From JAKSPM01 sp964450645 (lineage in GTDB: Bacteria > Bacillota > Clostridia > Oscillospirales > Oscillospiraceae): 32,720 bases of DNA. A program made the position numbers and the translations under genes. The first letter of the stretch is position 1; every line of letters begins with the position of its first letter. Under the pieces are notes generated by a model. It saw only the letters and a list, made by a program, of their open reading frames with translations, had not been told where the DNA came from and made no database searches. Below are positions 9,180-16,710 of the stretch, piece after piece. Where the stretch lies: contig CAYVEB010000020.1 in assembly GCA_964450645.1 (NCBI GenBank), positions 1 to 32,720 of the forward strand. The letters are read 5' to 3'.

Positions 9180-9249
9180 AAATCATTCTCACTTTCTTAT
9201 TTTCACGGAATTTTATCCGCGCGCATACAAAGCTTGCGTATACTTTGTT

Positions 9250-9278
9250 AGTTTACCACATTCTCCGCCCTTTTGCAA
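9250..9278 (-). promoter_or_regulatory. sigma-A promoter of the foldase lipoprotein
   Basis: On the minus strand TTGCAA (9273-9278), 17 bases, then TAAACT (9250-9255), with a TG dinucleotide upstream of the -10. Predicted start near 9243, about 64 bases before the ATG. Confidence 0.65.
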
Positions 9279-9362
9279 GAAGAACTATGCATTTCCTTGT
9301 AAACATTTTGAAAATAAATCGCGCCGATATTGAAAGCGAAACTTCTCCGGACTTTGCGTCTT

Positions 9363-9402
9363 GCCGCAGCGCTGCGGCGCTGGCGGATTCCGCCGGCGCC
9401 GC
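9363..9402. other. strong hairpin overlapping a 16-bp palindrome after the ATPase gene
   Basis: Just beyond the ATPase stop codon, 9374-9386 pairs with 9390-9402 (13 positions, one G-U on the plus strand, one mismatch on the minus strand), loop ATT. It overlaps the perfect palindrome GCCGCAGCGCTGCGGC (9363-9378), so two folds compete. On the minus strand the seven-T run lies before the hairpin, not after it, so this is not a standard terminator. Confidence 0.5.
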
Positions 9403-9410
9403 TAAAAAAA

Positions 9411-10499
9411 TTATGACTGCGCTGTTTTCGCCTGCTGAATGCGCTTGAGCAAAACGGCGGCGTATTTTTCCCGCAGCGCGGACACCGCTGTGAAGTCCAC
9501 ATACGGCCGGCAGAGCAGTTCCAGCCGGTCGTGCTGCGCTTTCGCCTCCTGCAAGTAGGAAATTGCCTCCTGCACCAGCGCTTTGACGGTGCAAACCAGG
9601 AAGGGCAGATGCTTCTTATCACCGTCGGACAGGTCTGGCAAATTATCCAAATCGATTTGGCAGAATGTACTGCCGTGATACGGCAGCTGCTGGGAAGTCC
9701 GCAGAAATCCCAGCCCCAGCTCCGGCAGAAGCAGTTGTTCCAGCCGCTCCGGCTCCAGCGGGCTGTGCCCTGTGATGCAGAAATACCCCCGCTCCAGCGC
9801 GGCCTGGTGCAAAAGTTTCAGTAAATCGTTGCTCAGGCCAAACGTGTCGCTGAACGCATACAGTCTGGGGCATGTGCCCGTCAGGGATTCCATACGGTAT
9901 TGAAAGCCCTTGGGCGTAATGCCGGAGAGGAATCTGCGGACGCTTCCCGCCTTTTCTCCGGTACCCTGCAGCTCTGCAGCTATAATCCCCTGTGCCAGCT
10001 GCTCAAGCTGCTGCGGCCGGACGCGGGCCGATGCCAGTTGGTATATCTGCCGGCTTAAGGTCGCCGCCGCGGACAGGCAAGCGTAGGTTGGCGGGTACTC
10101 GGCCTTGTTTTTCTCCTGCGCGTCCAGAATTTGCTGCGCGTCTTTCTCCATTCCGGGGCGGTAACAGCTGCTGAAATTCAGATAAACTACGCCCATTCCG
10201 CACAGGGGCGGCTCCACCACATGCGGCGCCGTTCCGTCCACGATGGCCAGACCGATTTCCGGAATCACCACACCGTCCAGCGAATCCGGATCCGAGGAGC
10301 ACAGCTCATACTCCTGTTCCAGCCCGTGTTCCCCCGCTATCGCGCCCAGCGCGCGCATAAAGGTGGATTTCCCGTTGCCAGGACCGCCTTTGATAATCCA
10401 CACCGTCTGGATTCTGGGATCGTGGAACAGATCGTCATAAAAGGAATAAAAGCCGGTGGCGGAGTTCGCGCCTAAGAAATAATGTACTTGTTTGGACAA
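9411..10499 (-). CDS. PRK06851-type P-loop ATPase of unknown role
   Basis: A 362-residue cytoplasmic ATPase. I choose TTG 10499 as start because AAGGAGG lies 6-7 bases upstream and the product then begins in the family way: MSKQVHYFLGANSATGFYSF. Walker A is GGPGNGKST at residues 38-46, preceded by the hydrophobic strand VWIIK. A later segment, TCPRLYAFSDTFGLSNDLL, fits the second half of this family, which is known from Firmicutes and has two ATPase-like halves. The substrate is not known. The frame stays open upstream to 10613, but that would run across the feoA ribosome site on the other strand. It is divergent from feoA with 113 bases between, where I see no convincing promoter for either direction. 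Confidence 0.8.
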   Translation of the reverse strand: MSKQVHYFLGANSATGFYSFYDDLFHDPRIQTVWIIKGGPGNGKSTFMRALGAIAGEHGLEQEYELCSSDPDSLDGVVIPEIGLAIVDGTAPHVVEPPLCGMGVVYLNFSSCYRPGMEKDAQQILDAQEKNKAEYPPTYACLSAAATLSRQIYQLASARVRPQQLEQLAQGIIAAELQGTGEKAGSVRRFLSGITPKGFQYRMESLTGTCPRLYAFSDTFGLSNDLLKLLHQAALERGYFCITGHSPLEPERLEQLLLPELGLGFLRTSQQLPYHGSTFCQIDLDNLPDLSDGDKKHLPFLVCTVKALVQEAISYLQEAKAQHDRLELLCRPYVDFTAVSALREKYAAVLLKRIQQAKTAQS

Positions 10500-10612
10500 A
10501 TAAATCCCTCCTTGCTCTTTTCCAGTATATGCAGGCGGGGTACAGAAGGTTCGTGTCACGCCGTCAATTTCGGTTGAATAGACTGGCATAGCTGCAAAAA
10601 GGAGTTTTGGCA

Positions 10613-10858
10613 ATGGAAGGAATTATCATACCGCTCAACCGTATGGTGGAAGGCGAATCCGGCAGCGTGACGCGGATTTTGCTGACTGGCTCCATGCGGC
10701 GGCGTCTTCAAGATCTGGGCCTGATGGAAGGGACACATGTGCTCTGCTACAAACGCGCGCCGGGCGGCAGCCCGGTCATCTACTGGGTTTGCGGCACCCT
10801 CGTGGCCCTGCGGGACACGGACGCGCGACAGATTCTCGTCCGATCCCGCCGCATATGA
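10613..10858 (+). CDS. feoA: FeoA, ferrous iron transport accessory protein
   Basis: An 81-residue SH3-like FeoA protein. It shows the family pattern SGSVTRILLTGSMRRRLQDLGLMEGTHV, then a basic strand CYKRAPGGSPVIYWV and the end GTLVALRDTDARQILV. FeoA works with the FeoB permease in Fe(II) uptake. ATG 10613 is chosen over TTG 10607 because AAGGAG ends 8 bases before it. Its stop overlaps the feoB start by ATGA (10855-10858), so the two are translationally coupled. No Fur/DtxR-type operator is evident upstream. Confidence 0.92.
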   Translation: MEGIIIPLNRMVEGESGSVTRILLTGSMRRRLQDLGLMEGTHVLCYKRAPGGSPVIYWVCGTLVALRDTDARQILVRSRRI

Positions 10859-11889
10859 GCCGGGGAACCCCCACAAAAGACATTCAAATTGCCCAGGTGG
10901 GCAACCCCAACGTGGGCAAGAGCACAATTTTTAACGCCCTGACCGGCGCGCACCAGCACACCGGCAACTGGCCGGGCAAAACGGTCAGCGTGGCAAAGGG
11001 CCGTTTCCGCATGGACGGGGACGACTACATACTGGTGGATCTGCCGGGCGCCTATTCCCTGCTCAGCCGTTCCGAGGAGGAGACGGTCACCGTAGAATTT
11101 GTAACCTCCGGCCAGGCCGCGTGTACAATTGTCGTGTGCGACGCAACCTGCCTGGAGCGGACGCTCGGTCTGGCGCTGCAGATGATGGAGCTGACAGACG
11201 ACGTCATCCTATGCGTTAATTTAATGGATGAAGCGGAGAAAAAGGGGATCCGCGTGGATACCAGCCAGCTTGCGCGGCTGCTTGGCGTCCCGGTGGTCGC
11301 CACCTGCGCCGGAAAGCGCCAAGGAATGGAGCTTTTGCGAAAGGCCGTCCGGCAGGTTGCAAGTGGAGAGGTCAACCCGGCGCCTTTGCGCGTCCTCCCC
11401 CAAGAATGTCGGGATCTGCGGGGTCAGACGCAGGAGCAGTCCGATCAAATCGCGGCCGCGCTGCGCTGCAGGGCCGAACAGCTCGCCAAGCGCTGCGTCA
11501 CTGCGCCCGCTGCCGCCATCAAACCGGCGCAAGGCGCCGACCGGATCCTGCTCCACCGGGTATGGGGCAAGGTGGTTATGCTGGGTCTGCTGCTGGTCAT
11601 CTTTTGGCTGACCATCGAGGGGGCCAACTATCCGTCCCAGTGGCTGCAAAGCGGCTTTGACGCATTGGGCGGGCTGCTTGCGCGCGCGCTGTCCGGGCTG
11701 CCCACATTTTGGCGCGGAATGCTCCTGGACGGCATGTATGCGACCGTGGCGCGGGTTGTCTCGGTGATGCTGCCACCGATGGCCATTTTTTTCCCGCTGT
11801 TTACCGTTTTGGAGGATTTGGGCTATCTGCCGCGTGTCGCCTTTCTCCTGGACCGGCGCTTTTGCCAATGCGGCGCGTGCGGAAAACAG

Positions 11890-11960
11890 GCTTTGACAAC
11901 GTGCATAGACTATATGATTTTGTTTATACGCGCCTTATATATTCACCATACGCGCGGTTT
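11890..11960. other. probable attL region in feoB
   Basis: FeoB coding sequence matches expectation through TGCAT (11902-11906), then diverges. The core shared with attR must end at about that point and probably includes bases just upstream. Twenty bases into the phage side there are two direct copies of ATACGCGC (11926-11933 and 11948-11955), 22 bases apart, which could be recombinase or excisionase sites. The exact core needs the right end. Confidence 0.55.
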
Positions 11961-11977
11961 CTATAATTATTGCGAAC

Positions 11978-12015
11978 AAAAACCGTCGCCGGGAAGGGGG
12001 TTGCCTTTCCCGGCG
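11978..12015 (-). terminator. terminator at the end of the phage lysis genes
   Basis: A 12-bp stem (11987-11998 with 12004-12015, one G-U) is followed on the minus strand by ACGGTTTTTG. It lies 11 bases after the amidase stop codon and closes the late operon next to the attachment site. Confidence 0.85.
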
Positions 12016-12025
12016 GGGTTTGCGC

Positions 12026-12826
12026 TTATTCTCCGAATTGACCGGCACGGTCGAGCATTACAAGCACGCGGACCGTGTCCTCGCTCAGGTCAATAATCCG
12101 CTCCTCGCCTTCTCCTTCCCGGCCTGCCAGATAGCCCTTCTCCACCAGCTTGTCCAGAGTCTTCCGATACTCCTTCGATGTGACGTCCTTCATTTTGTTG
12201 TAACGCATTTCTTCTTCCTCCATATCCTTTAACATTGTTTTTGCAACGGCTTCGCGGAACGTGTCCATCGAATAGCCGCATCCAACCGCGTTCCACAGGT
12301 GTTCCGGGTCGGTATGACCGCTGCCAAGACCCCGCGCGTGTGCCTCCGAATGGCTCAGAATCACGCCGTCTTCCAGCGGGTCCCACCCGTATTCAATGCA
12401 CAGGCTCGCAAACAGCTCCACCGCCGTCTCGTATGTCTTCTTCACAAACGCCAGCGCCTTTTCCCGGTCTACGATGTGCAGATGGTAACTCTTGTCATAG
12501 CAAATCGCGTCCGTTCCCGGCTCGGCCATCTCCACGCCGATGTGGGTGTCGTTCGCCGCACCGCCCACATGCCACAGGCGGTAGTTCCACGGCGCCATCT
12601 GGTAGACCGTCCCGTCCGCCTGCAAAGCCGCATGCGCGCAGGCTTCCACCGAGGGCGAATTGAAATAGTTGACCGTCGCCAGCGCCGACGGCTGCGCCGC
12701 GCCCACGCTATGCAGAACCGCGCCCAGCGGTCCCCTGGTCTGAAAAAGCGCGTAACGGCTGTCCGCTTTCTGAACATTTTGAATATATGCCTGATTCTTT
12801 GTAATGTGCTTTTGAATGATCCGCAT
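12026..12826 (-). CDS. phage endolysin, N-acetylmuramoyl-L-alanine amidase (Amidase_2 type)
   Basis: A 266-residue lysin that cuts the amide bond between muramic acid and the stem peptide. The catalytic domain (about 30-185) shows AVLHSVG with zinc-ligand candidate His39, DGTVYQMAPWNYRLWHVGG, and SHSEAHARGLGSGHTDPEHLW, whose His159/His163 and His171 are further candidate ligands. A charged linker (about 205-222, DMEEEEMRYNKMKD) leads to a small C-terminal helical region that may bind the cell wall. There is no signal peptide, so release depends on the holin just upstream. The GGAGGTG ribosome site lies inside the last codons of the holin gene. Confidence 0.9.
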   Translation of the reverse strand: MRIIQKHITKNQAYIQNVQKADSRYALFQTRGPLGAVLHSVGAAQPSALATVNYFNSPSVEACAHAALQADGTVYQMAPWNYRLWHVGGAANDTHIGVEMAEPGTDAICYDKSYHLHIVDREKALAFVKKTYETAVELFASLCIEYGWDPLEDGVILSHSEAHARGLGSGHTDPEHLWNAVGCGYSMDTFREAVAKTMLKDMEEEEMRYNKMKDVTSKEYRKTLDKLVEKGYLAGREGEGEERIIDLSEDTVRVLVMLDRAGQFGE

Positions 12827-12827
12827 T

Positions 12828-13019
12828 CTACTGCACCTCCGGCAAGCCTGCCAGGCTGGTGAGCAAACTCAGCAACCCCGCCAGCACCGACGCCGAACAG
12901 ACTACCAACCAATCCACCTGCGTCAAGATTGCCGCCGTGCCGATGCTGGCGACCGCAGTCTGCGCCACGGTCTTTAGGGCGCGCACGCCCGCCGCCTTGA
13001 TCCACTGTTTTGTGAACAT
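12828..13019 (-). CDS. phage holin (r1t-like)
   Basis: A 63-residue protein with a short amphipathic start (MFTKQWIKAAGVRAL) and two hydrophobic stretches, AVASIGTAAIL and WLVVCSASVLAGLLSLLTSL. Size, layout and position directly before the amidase fit r1t-type holins, which permeabilise the membrane so the amidase reaches the wall. AGGAGG precedes ATG 13019. It ends one base before the amidase start. Confidence 0.85.
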   Translation of the reverse strand: MFTKQWIKAAGVRALKTVAQTAVASIGTAAILTQVDWLVVCSASVLAGLLSLLTSLAGLPEVQ

Positions 13020-13030
13020 ACTGTTTCCTC

Positions 13031-13288
13031 CTAGCTATCTTCCAAGTCGCTGATCCGGTGGTTAATCACTTTGATTTGTTCCTCCACCACCGGCATCCGC
13101 TTGGCAAAATTGTTGTGTTCCCGGACTTCCCGGGTCAGTTCTTCCAGTTTGGTGTCCGTCACCGCCTGTGCCTGTTCCAGCTTCGCCGTCACCGCCGTTT
13201 CCGTCCGGCGATTACTCGCCCAAGCCGTGATGCACACGCCGATCAGCGTCAAAACACCTGTAATTATGGATACAATGATTTCCACCAT
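13031..13288 (-). CDS. phage membrane protein with coiled coil, XhlA/haemolysin-like
   Basis: An 85-residue protein: one N-terminal membrane segment (EIIVSIITGVLTLIGVCITAW), then a long charged helix with heptad character (KLEQAQAVTDTKLEELTREV) ending KVINHRISDLEDS. This architecture is found next to holins in phages of low-GC Gram-positives and resembles XhlA, a membrane-associated lysis accessory. ATG 13288 is preferred because AGGAAG lies 9 bases upstream; the frame opens earlier but has no better site. A role in lysis is inferred from position. Confidence 0.7.
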   Translation of the reverse strand: MVEIIVSIITGVLTLIGVCITAWASNRRTETAVTAKLEQAQAVTDTKLEELTREVREHNNFAKRMPVVEEQIKVINHRISDLEDS

Positions 13289-13319
13289 AGCTTTCCACTT
13301 CCTTTCAAAACCTGCCGCC

Positions 13320-13360
13320 GTGCCCACGCGGCGAGCATTGCTCGCCGCCCTGTGCCCACG
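13320..13360. repeat. perfect hairpin flanked by 9-bp direct repeats
   Basis: A 10-bp inverted repeat (GCGGCGAGCA at 13328-13337, TGCTCGCCGC at 13339-13348, one base at the centre) is bracketed by two copies of GTGCCCACG (13320-13328 and 13352-13360). It fills the gap between the BppU and XhlA-like genes. With no T-run it is unlikely to be an intrinsic terminator. Confidence 0.6.
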
Positions 13361-13422
13361 GGACACCCGTCAGTTCACGCATGACGGCAAGCCGTCTCTC
13401 ATCTCATACTGGCGACCGTTTT

Positions 13423-14820
13423 TTATAGGACCTGCACATACAGATCTTTAATTGTTTTCCCGCCTGTTCGCGGCAGCGTCGCGCTCTGGCCGTCTTCGCC
13501 AATGGTCGGAGCCAAGCTGTCGGCATTTCTGGAAATGCCGATGCGCAGCAGCCCGCGGCACGGCGCCACGACCTTTCCGTCTTTCACCACGTCGAACCGG
13601 AACAACAGCGGCGATCCACGGCCCTCCTTATTCCGGGCCAGGCCGTAGAGTCCGCAGCACTCCCAGCTGAACGTCCCATCCTCCAGATATGCCGGCTTCA
13701 AGAGCGGCAAAACGAACTGCTCCAAATCGATTTGCACATACTCCAGGAGCGGCCCGACAGGTGCCTGACTTCCCGTTCCTTTGGTCGGCGGCAGGGGTTC
13801 CACGCCCGGGCCGACAGTGGACATTTCATAGGTGAGATAGCTTCCGGGCAAATAGCCCTCGTTGGGCATCCAGGCGGGCGTGTCGGGATAATTGACCTTG
13901 TCGCCACTGGAGAGACTGGAGCAATACTTCCCGGCAAGGACATGGTAGCCAAACAGATTCTCCCCCTCGTCGCCCACGGGGATCCAGTTGGCACGGGTTC
14001 CCCGGTGACGCGCGCAGCGGTAGAGCTGCAGGGAATAGCCCCGCTCCTCTTCATCCAGGCCGTATAAATACACCCGCAGCACCGATTTCCCGTTTACGAC
14101 GCACTTTTGCATCTGGGTATAGGCGCCGGGCCTCGGCGTCGAAGCTTCCGCCTCCAGCTTGTCCAGTGCCTCTTGCAGCGTCCCAGCGAACTCCAGCGCC
14201 GTGATCTGCGCGGCGATATATTCTGCGGTGAGATAGACCGCGCCATCCTGGTTCGGTTTCCGACCGTTGACGGAAAAAACGTATTCCCTGTTGAATACCT
14301 CGTTGATGGCGCTTACGAGGTCTGACCTGACCGAGGTCTTTAGCTGTGAAAGGATGCCGATTTTTTTCTCCAGCGCATCCAGCGCAGCGCGCAGGGAGTC
14401 CAGAGAGGAAAAGCGATAATAATCCTCGGATTGGATATCACTGGCGGGGGACCGCTCCACCTCAAGATACCAGGAAAAGGTGGACAGTTGCGCTCCGCCG
14501 GATGTGAGCATCCGCACTTCACAGGCGACTCTTCCCGGCACGGTGAACATCTGCGGGTGCAGTTTGGCCGTGATGGTATTGCCGCTGGCGGTACACGCGG
14601 GGGAATTGTCCGGCAGGGCGTCATAGACGCCGCCGGTGCCGTCCGGCTTGCAATAGACGATCTGCAAAATTGTCTTCCCCGGTACCTCCCAGGCAACGCC
14701 CCCGTCATAGAGCGAAAGCACCAGCACGCGCGTCAGGCTGTCGCCTTGCTTGGCGGCCATGCGGTGGGTTTGCTGAAAATTCTCTTGCAGATCCACAGTC
14801 CATTGGTATGTTGCTTGCAT
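13423..14820 (-). CDS. BppU-family baseplate upper protein
   Basis: A 465-residue structural protein. The N-terminal about 130 residues match the BppU/DUF2479 pattern: a request-like start (ATYQWTVDLQENFQQTHR), GDSLTRVLVLSLYDGG, ILQIVYCKPDGTGG and CEVRMLTSGGAQLSTFSWYLEV. In TP901-1-like phages BppU links the baseplate core to receptor-binding parts. A predicted helical segment (RFSSLDSLRAALDALEKKIG) follows. The C-terminal half (about 240-465) is less familiar and may carry binding or trimer-forming domains. GGGGAG precedes the ATG, and the gene starts 10 bases after the Tal stop. Confidence 0.8.
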   Translation of the reverse strand: MQATYQWTVDLQENFQQTHRMAAKQGDSLTRVLVLSLYDGGVAWEVPGKTILQIVYCKPDGTGGVYDALPDNSPACTASGNTITAKLHPQMFTVPGRVACEVRMLTSGGAQLSTFSWYLEVERSPASDIQSEDYYRFSSLDSLRAALDALEKKIGILSQLKTSVRSDLVSAINEVFNREYVFSVNGRKPNQDGAVYLTAEYIAAQITALEFAGTLQEALDKLEAEASTPRPGAYTQMQKCVVNGKSVLRVYLYGLDEEERGYSLQLYRCARHRGTRANWIPVGDEGENLFGYHVLAGKYCSSLSSGDKVNYPDTPAWMPNEGYLPGSYLTYEMSTVGPGVEPLPPTKGTGSQAPVGPLLEYVQIDLEQFVLPLLKPAYLEDGTFSWECCGLYGLARNKEGRGSPLLFRFDVVKDGKVVAPCRGLLRIGISRNADSLAPTIGEDGQSATLPRTGGKTIKDLYVQVL

Positions 14821-14830
14821 CGTTCTCCCC

Positions 14831-15940
14831 TCATTTCACTTTTCGCAATGTTTCGGACAAGGTTTCATTTGGCGTTCCGATCTCGATGGACTGATAGCAA
14901 TCGTTGAGCACATCGTATACGGTGGCGATCACCTTCATCTGCTTGGAAATCCCGAATTCCGGATAGTCCACCTGGACCCAGTCGCACAGACCAAAGGGCT
15001 GCGCGGGAACAGTTCCCTGGTATTCCACGGTCTTTCCAAGCTCCACAAAGCTGATCCGCAGATTCTCCGGGATGGCCTCCTGCCGGTTGGCCGCGATATA
15101 CGCCTCCGCATGGGCGCGGAGGGTAGTCTGGTTGACCGCCTCGTCCTCGGCAAAGGTATCGGTCAGATCCACGGCCTCGGCGCGCTCCACGGTAGCGAAG
15201 CTGCCGAATTTCTCATGGAGAATCGGTTCGTCCAGCTCCAGATAGACGTCGTCCTTGCGGTAATAGGGATAATAATCCGTGACCAAATCCCGGACATTGC
15301 ACTCCTGGGAGAGGCTGGTGATATTTCCCCCGTAGCGCAAGGGCACGACGGGATTCATTCCCCTCGCCAGCAGCACGTCCACCTGGAAGCGGTCATAGTG
15401 GAACTCATAGGCAGGAAACTTCTTCAAAATACAGTTGTCGCCCTCACCGAAGATGGAGCGGACGGAACGGGGAATGTCGGTGTCAAAGCCGGACATGCCC
15501 ACAGTCGTGCCGACGCCGGGCGTATCTGTGTGAAAAAGGAACGGATTGTCATAGCTCCTTTGGGAAATCTGCTGCAGAAGCTCCCCCAGAGTGCGGGCAA
15601 GGATTCTGGAGCACAGAATCCCGTTGAGGCGGTAGCTGATGTGCTCGGCGCTGACGCGTACCGTACCCCAGATGGAGCGGGTGACCTTAACGATGGTAAA
15701 GGGCTGCGGACGGTCGAGCATATTCGGCTTGGCGATAAGGATGCGTCCTACGGTGAGTTTGTCCCAGTGGGCGCCGCCAACGGGATATTCCATCTCCAGG
15801 GTATAGGCGTCGTTGCGCTTTTCGGTGACGGTACAGCGGGCGGCGTCGGAGAGGACACCCAGGCCGTTGGAATCAAAATCGAGGTATTCCACCATTTCCC
15901 CGTCGATGTGAAAGTACGCTTCCATAAGATGCGGCGTCAT
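14831..15940 (-). CDS. phage tail protein Tal / tail-associated structural protein
   Basis: A 369-residue protein beginning MTPHLMEAYFHIDGEMVEY. It has the features of the N-terminal, gp27-like part of Tal proteins: TVTEKRNDAYTLEMEYPVGG, VGRILIAKPN, QPFTIVKVTRS and the late motif FGLCDWVQVDYPEFGI. Such proteins form the trimeric tail tip below Dit. It lacks the long C-terminal enzymatic or fibre part that many Tal proteins carry, so it is a short form. ATG 15940 overlaps the Dit stop by ATGA and has GAGGTGG upstream; a more 5' opening of the frame (to 16093) would lie inside Dit and is rejected. Confidence 0.82.
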   Translation of the reverse strand: MTPHLMEAYFHIDGEMVEYLDFDSNGLGVLSDAARCTVTEKRNDAYTLEMEYPVGGAHWDKLTVGRILIAKPNMLDRPQPFTIVKVTRSIWGTVRVSAEHISYRLNGILCSRILARTLGELLQQISQRSYDNPFLFHTDTPGVGTTVGMSGFDTDIPRSVRSIFGEGDNCILKKFPAYEFHYDRFQVDVLLARGMNPVVPLRYGGNITSLSQECNVRDLVTDYYPYYRKDDVYLELDEPILHEKFGSFATVERAEAVDLTDTFAEDEAVNQTTLRAHAEAYIAANRQEAIPENLRISFVELGKTVEYQGTVPAQPFGLCDWVQVDYPEFGISKQMKVIATVYDVLNDCYQSIEIGTPNETLSETLRKVK

Positions 15941-16710
15941 AGGATCCACCACCTCGGTTGGATGAATACGGCAAGATTGCCGGTAGTTTTCAAACTGGTT
16001 GCCCGGTCGAGCGCGAGCGCGAGTTTTCCTGACAGCTGTATGTGCGCATTTGCGGTAGAACCGTCCGAAAATACAGCGTCCAGGGTCTGGCAATCCACCA
16101 GAATCGAGCGGTACGCGACCGTAGTATCAAAGGGGACTTGAATCGAGCCAATCAACGTGGAACCGTCGTAAAATTGCAGGGTGTTTTCCACGGAGTTTTG
16201 GGATGGCTGGGTATAGTCCAGGCGGACGCGGGGCAAGGCCCAGGAACCGGCGGGGCCGGGAATCGGGCCGTGCAAGGTAATTCCATCCGCCGGGACGGGA
16301 TAAAAGTAGTTCCCGGCGTCGAGAAAGCGCTGCGGCTGGCAGTCAAAACGCAAGGTCGCGGTGCCGTGGCGGTTGAACTGGCCGGAGGATGTAAACTCAA
16401 GGCTGCCGGAAAACCGTGCCAGGCGGAATTCATTGGGGTGATAGGTGTCTCGGAGGACGCCGTAGCCATCCTCCCCCAGGAGCCAATTGCGGACGTCCTG
16501 GGAGCGCTCCGCAAAGCATCGGACGATGGCAGCGGGATAGGAAACGGTAACGTTGTCATACACGCCGGTATCCACATGCAAATCGCCGTTGCGACCGGGG
16601 ACGGTATAGGTAACATAGCGCCGGGCCGGGGCGTTAAAGACGCCCTCGCCGGAGAGAATGATTCCGAAGTCGGTGCTGCGGCGACCATGGAACGTAAAAA
16701 AGTTGGTCAT
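15937..16710 (-). CDS. distal tail protein (Dit)
   Basis: A 257-residue protein opening MTNFFTFHGRRSTDFGIILS, followed by RRYVTYTVPGRNGDLHVD, the usual start of siphophage distal tail proteins. FSGSLEFTSSGQFNRHGTATLRFDCQP, ending in a strand with C-Q-P, is also typical. The C-terminal half looks like a galectin-like beta domain. Dit makes the hexameric hub joining tail tube and tail tip. It starts by ATGA overlap with the tape-measure stop. Confidence 0.85.
   Translation of the reverse strand: MTNFFTFHGRRSTDFGIILSGEGVFNAPARRYVTYTVPGRNGDLHVDTGVYDNVTVSYPAAIVRCFAERSQDVRNWLLGEDGYGVLRDTYHPNEFRLARFSGSLEFTSSGQFNRHGTATLRFDCQPQRFLDAGNYFYPVPADGITLHGPIPGPAGSWALPRVRLDYTQPSQNSVENTLQFYDGSTLIGSIQVPFDTTVAYRSILVDCQTLDAVFSDGSTANAHIQLSGKLALALDRATSLKTTGNLAVFIQPRWWIL

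Larger units (their letters stand above)
10855..12096 (+). pseudogene. feoB: feoB 5' part, interrupted by prophage insertion
   Basis: FeoB is the membrane Fe(II) permease with an N-terminal G-protein domain. Here the G domain is intact: G1 GNPNVGKST at 16-24, G3 DLPG at 62-65, G4 NLMDE at 122-126. A membrane segment follows at about 240-257, and the Gate region runs as MLPPMAIFFPLFTVLEDLGYLPRVAFLLDR. The conserved CGACGKQALTTC ends at residue 350. Normal FeoB continues MGFGCNAAG; this sequence goes to IDYMILFIRAL and about 60 more unrelated residues to a stop at 12,096, inside the antisense of the amidase gene. Homology therefore stops at about 11,906 and roughly half the protein, including the second Gate region, is missing. 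The remainder should lie past the right end of the prophage. The truncated product cannot form a complete permease. Confidence 0.9.

Noticed and set aside
9411..10613. Longer start for the ATPase (400 aa)
   Set aside because: The extra N-terminal residues would be encoded across the feoA upstream region, while TTG 10499 has a strong AAGGAGG and gives the family-type N-terminus.
12297..12862. Plus-strand frames opposite amidase, holin and other phage genes
   Set aside because: Basic, low-complexity shadows of well-identified minus-strand phage genes.
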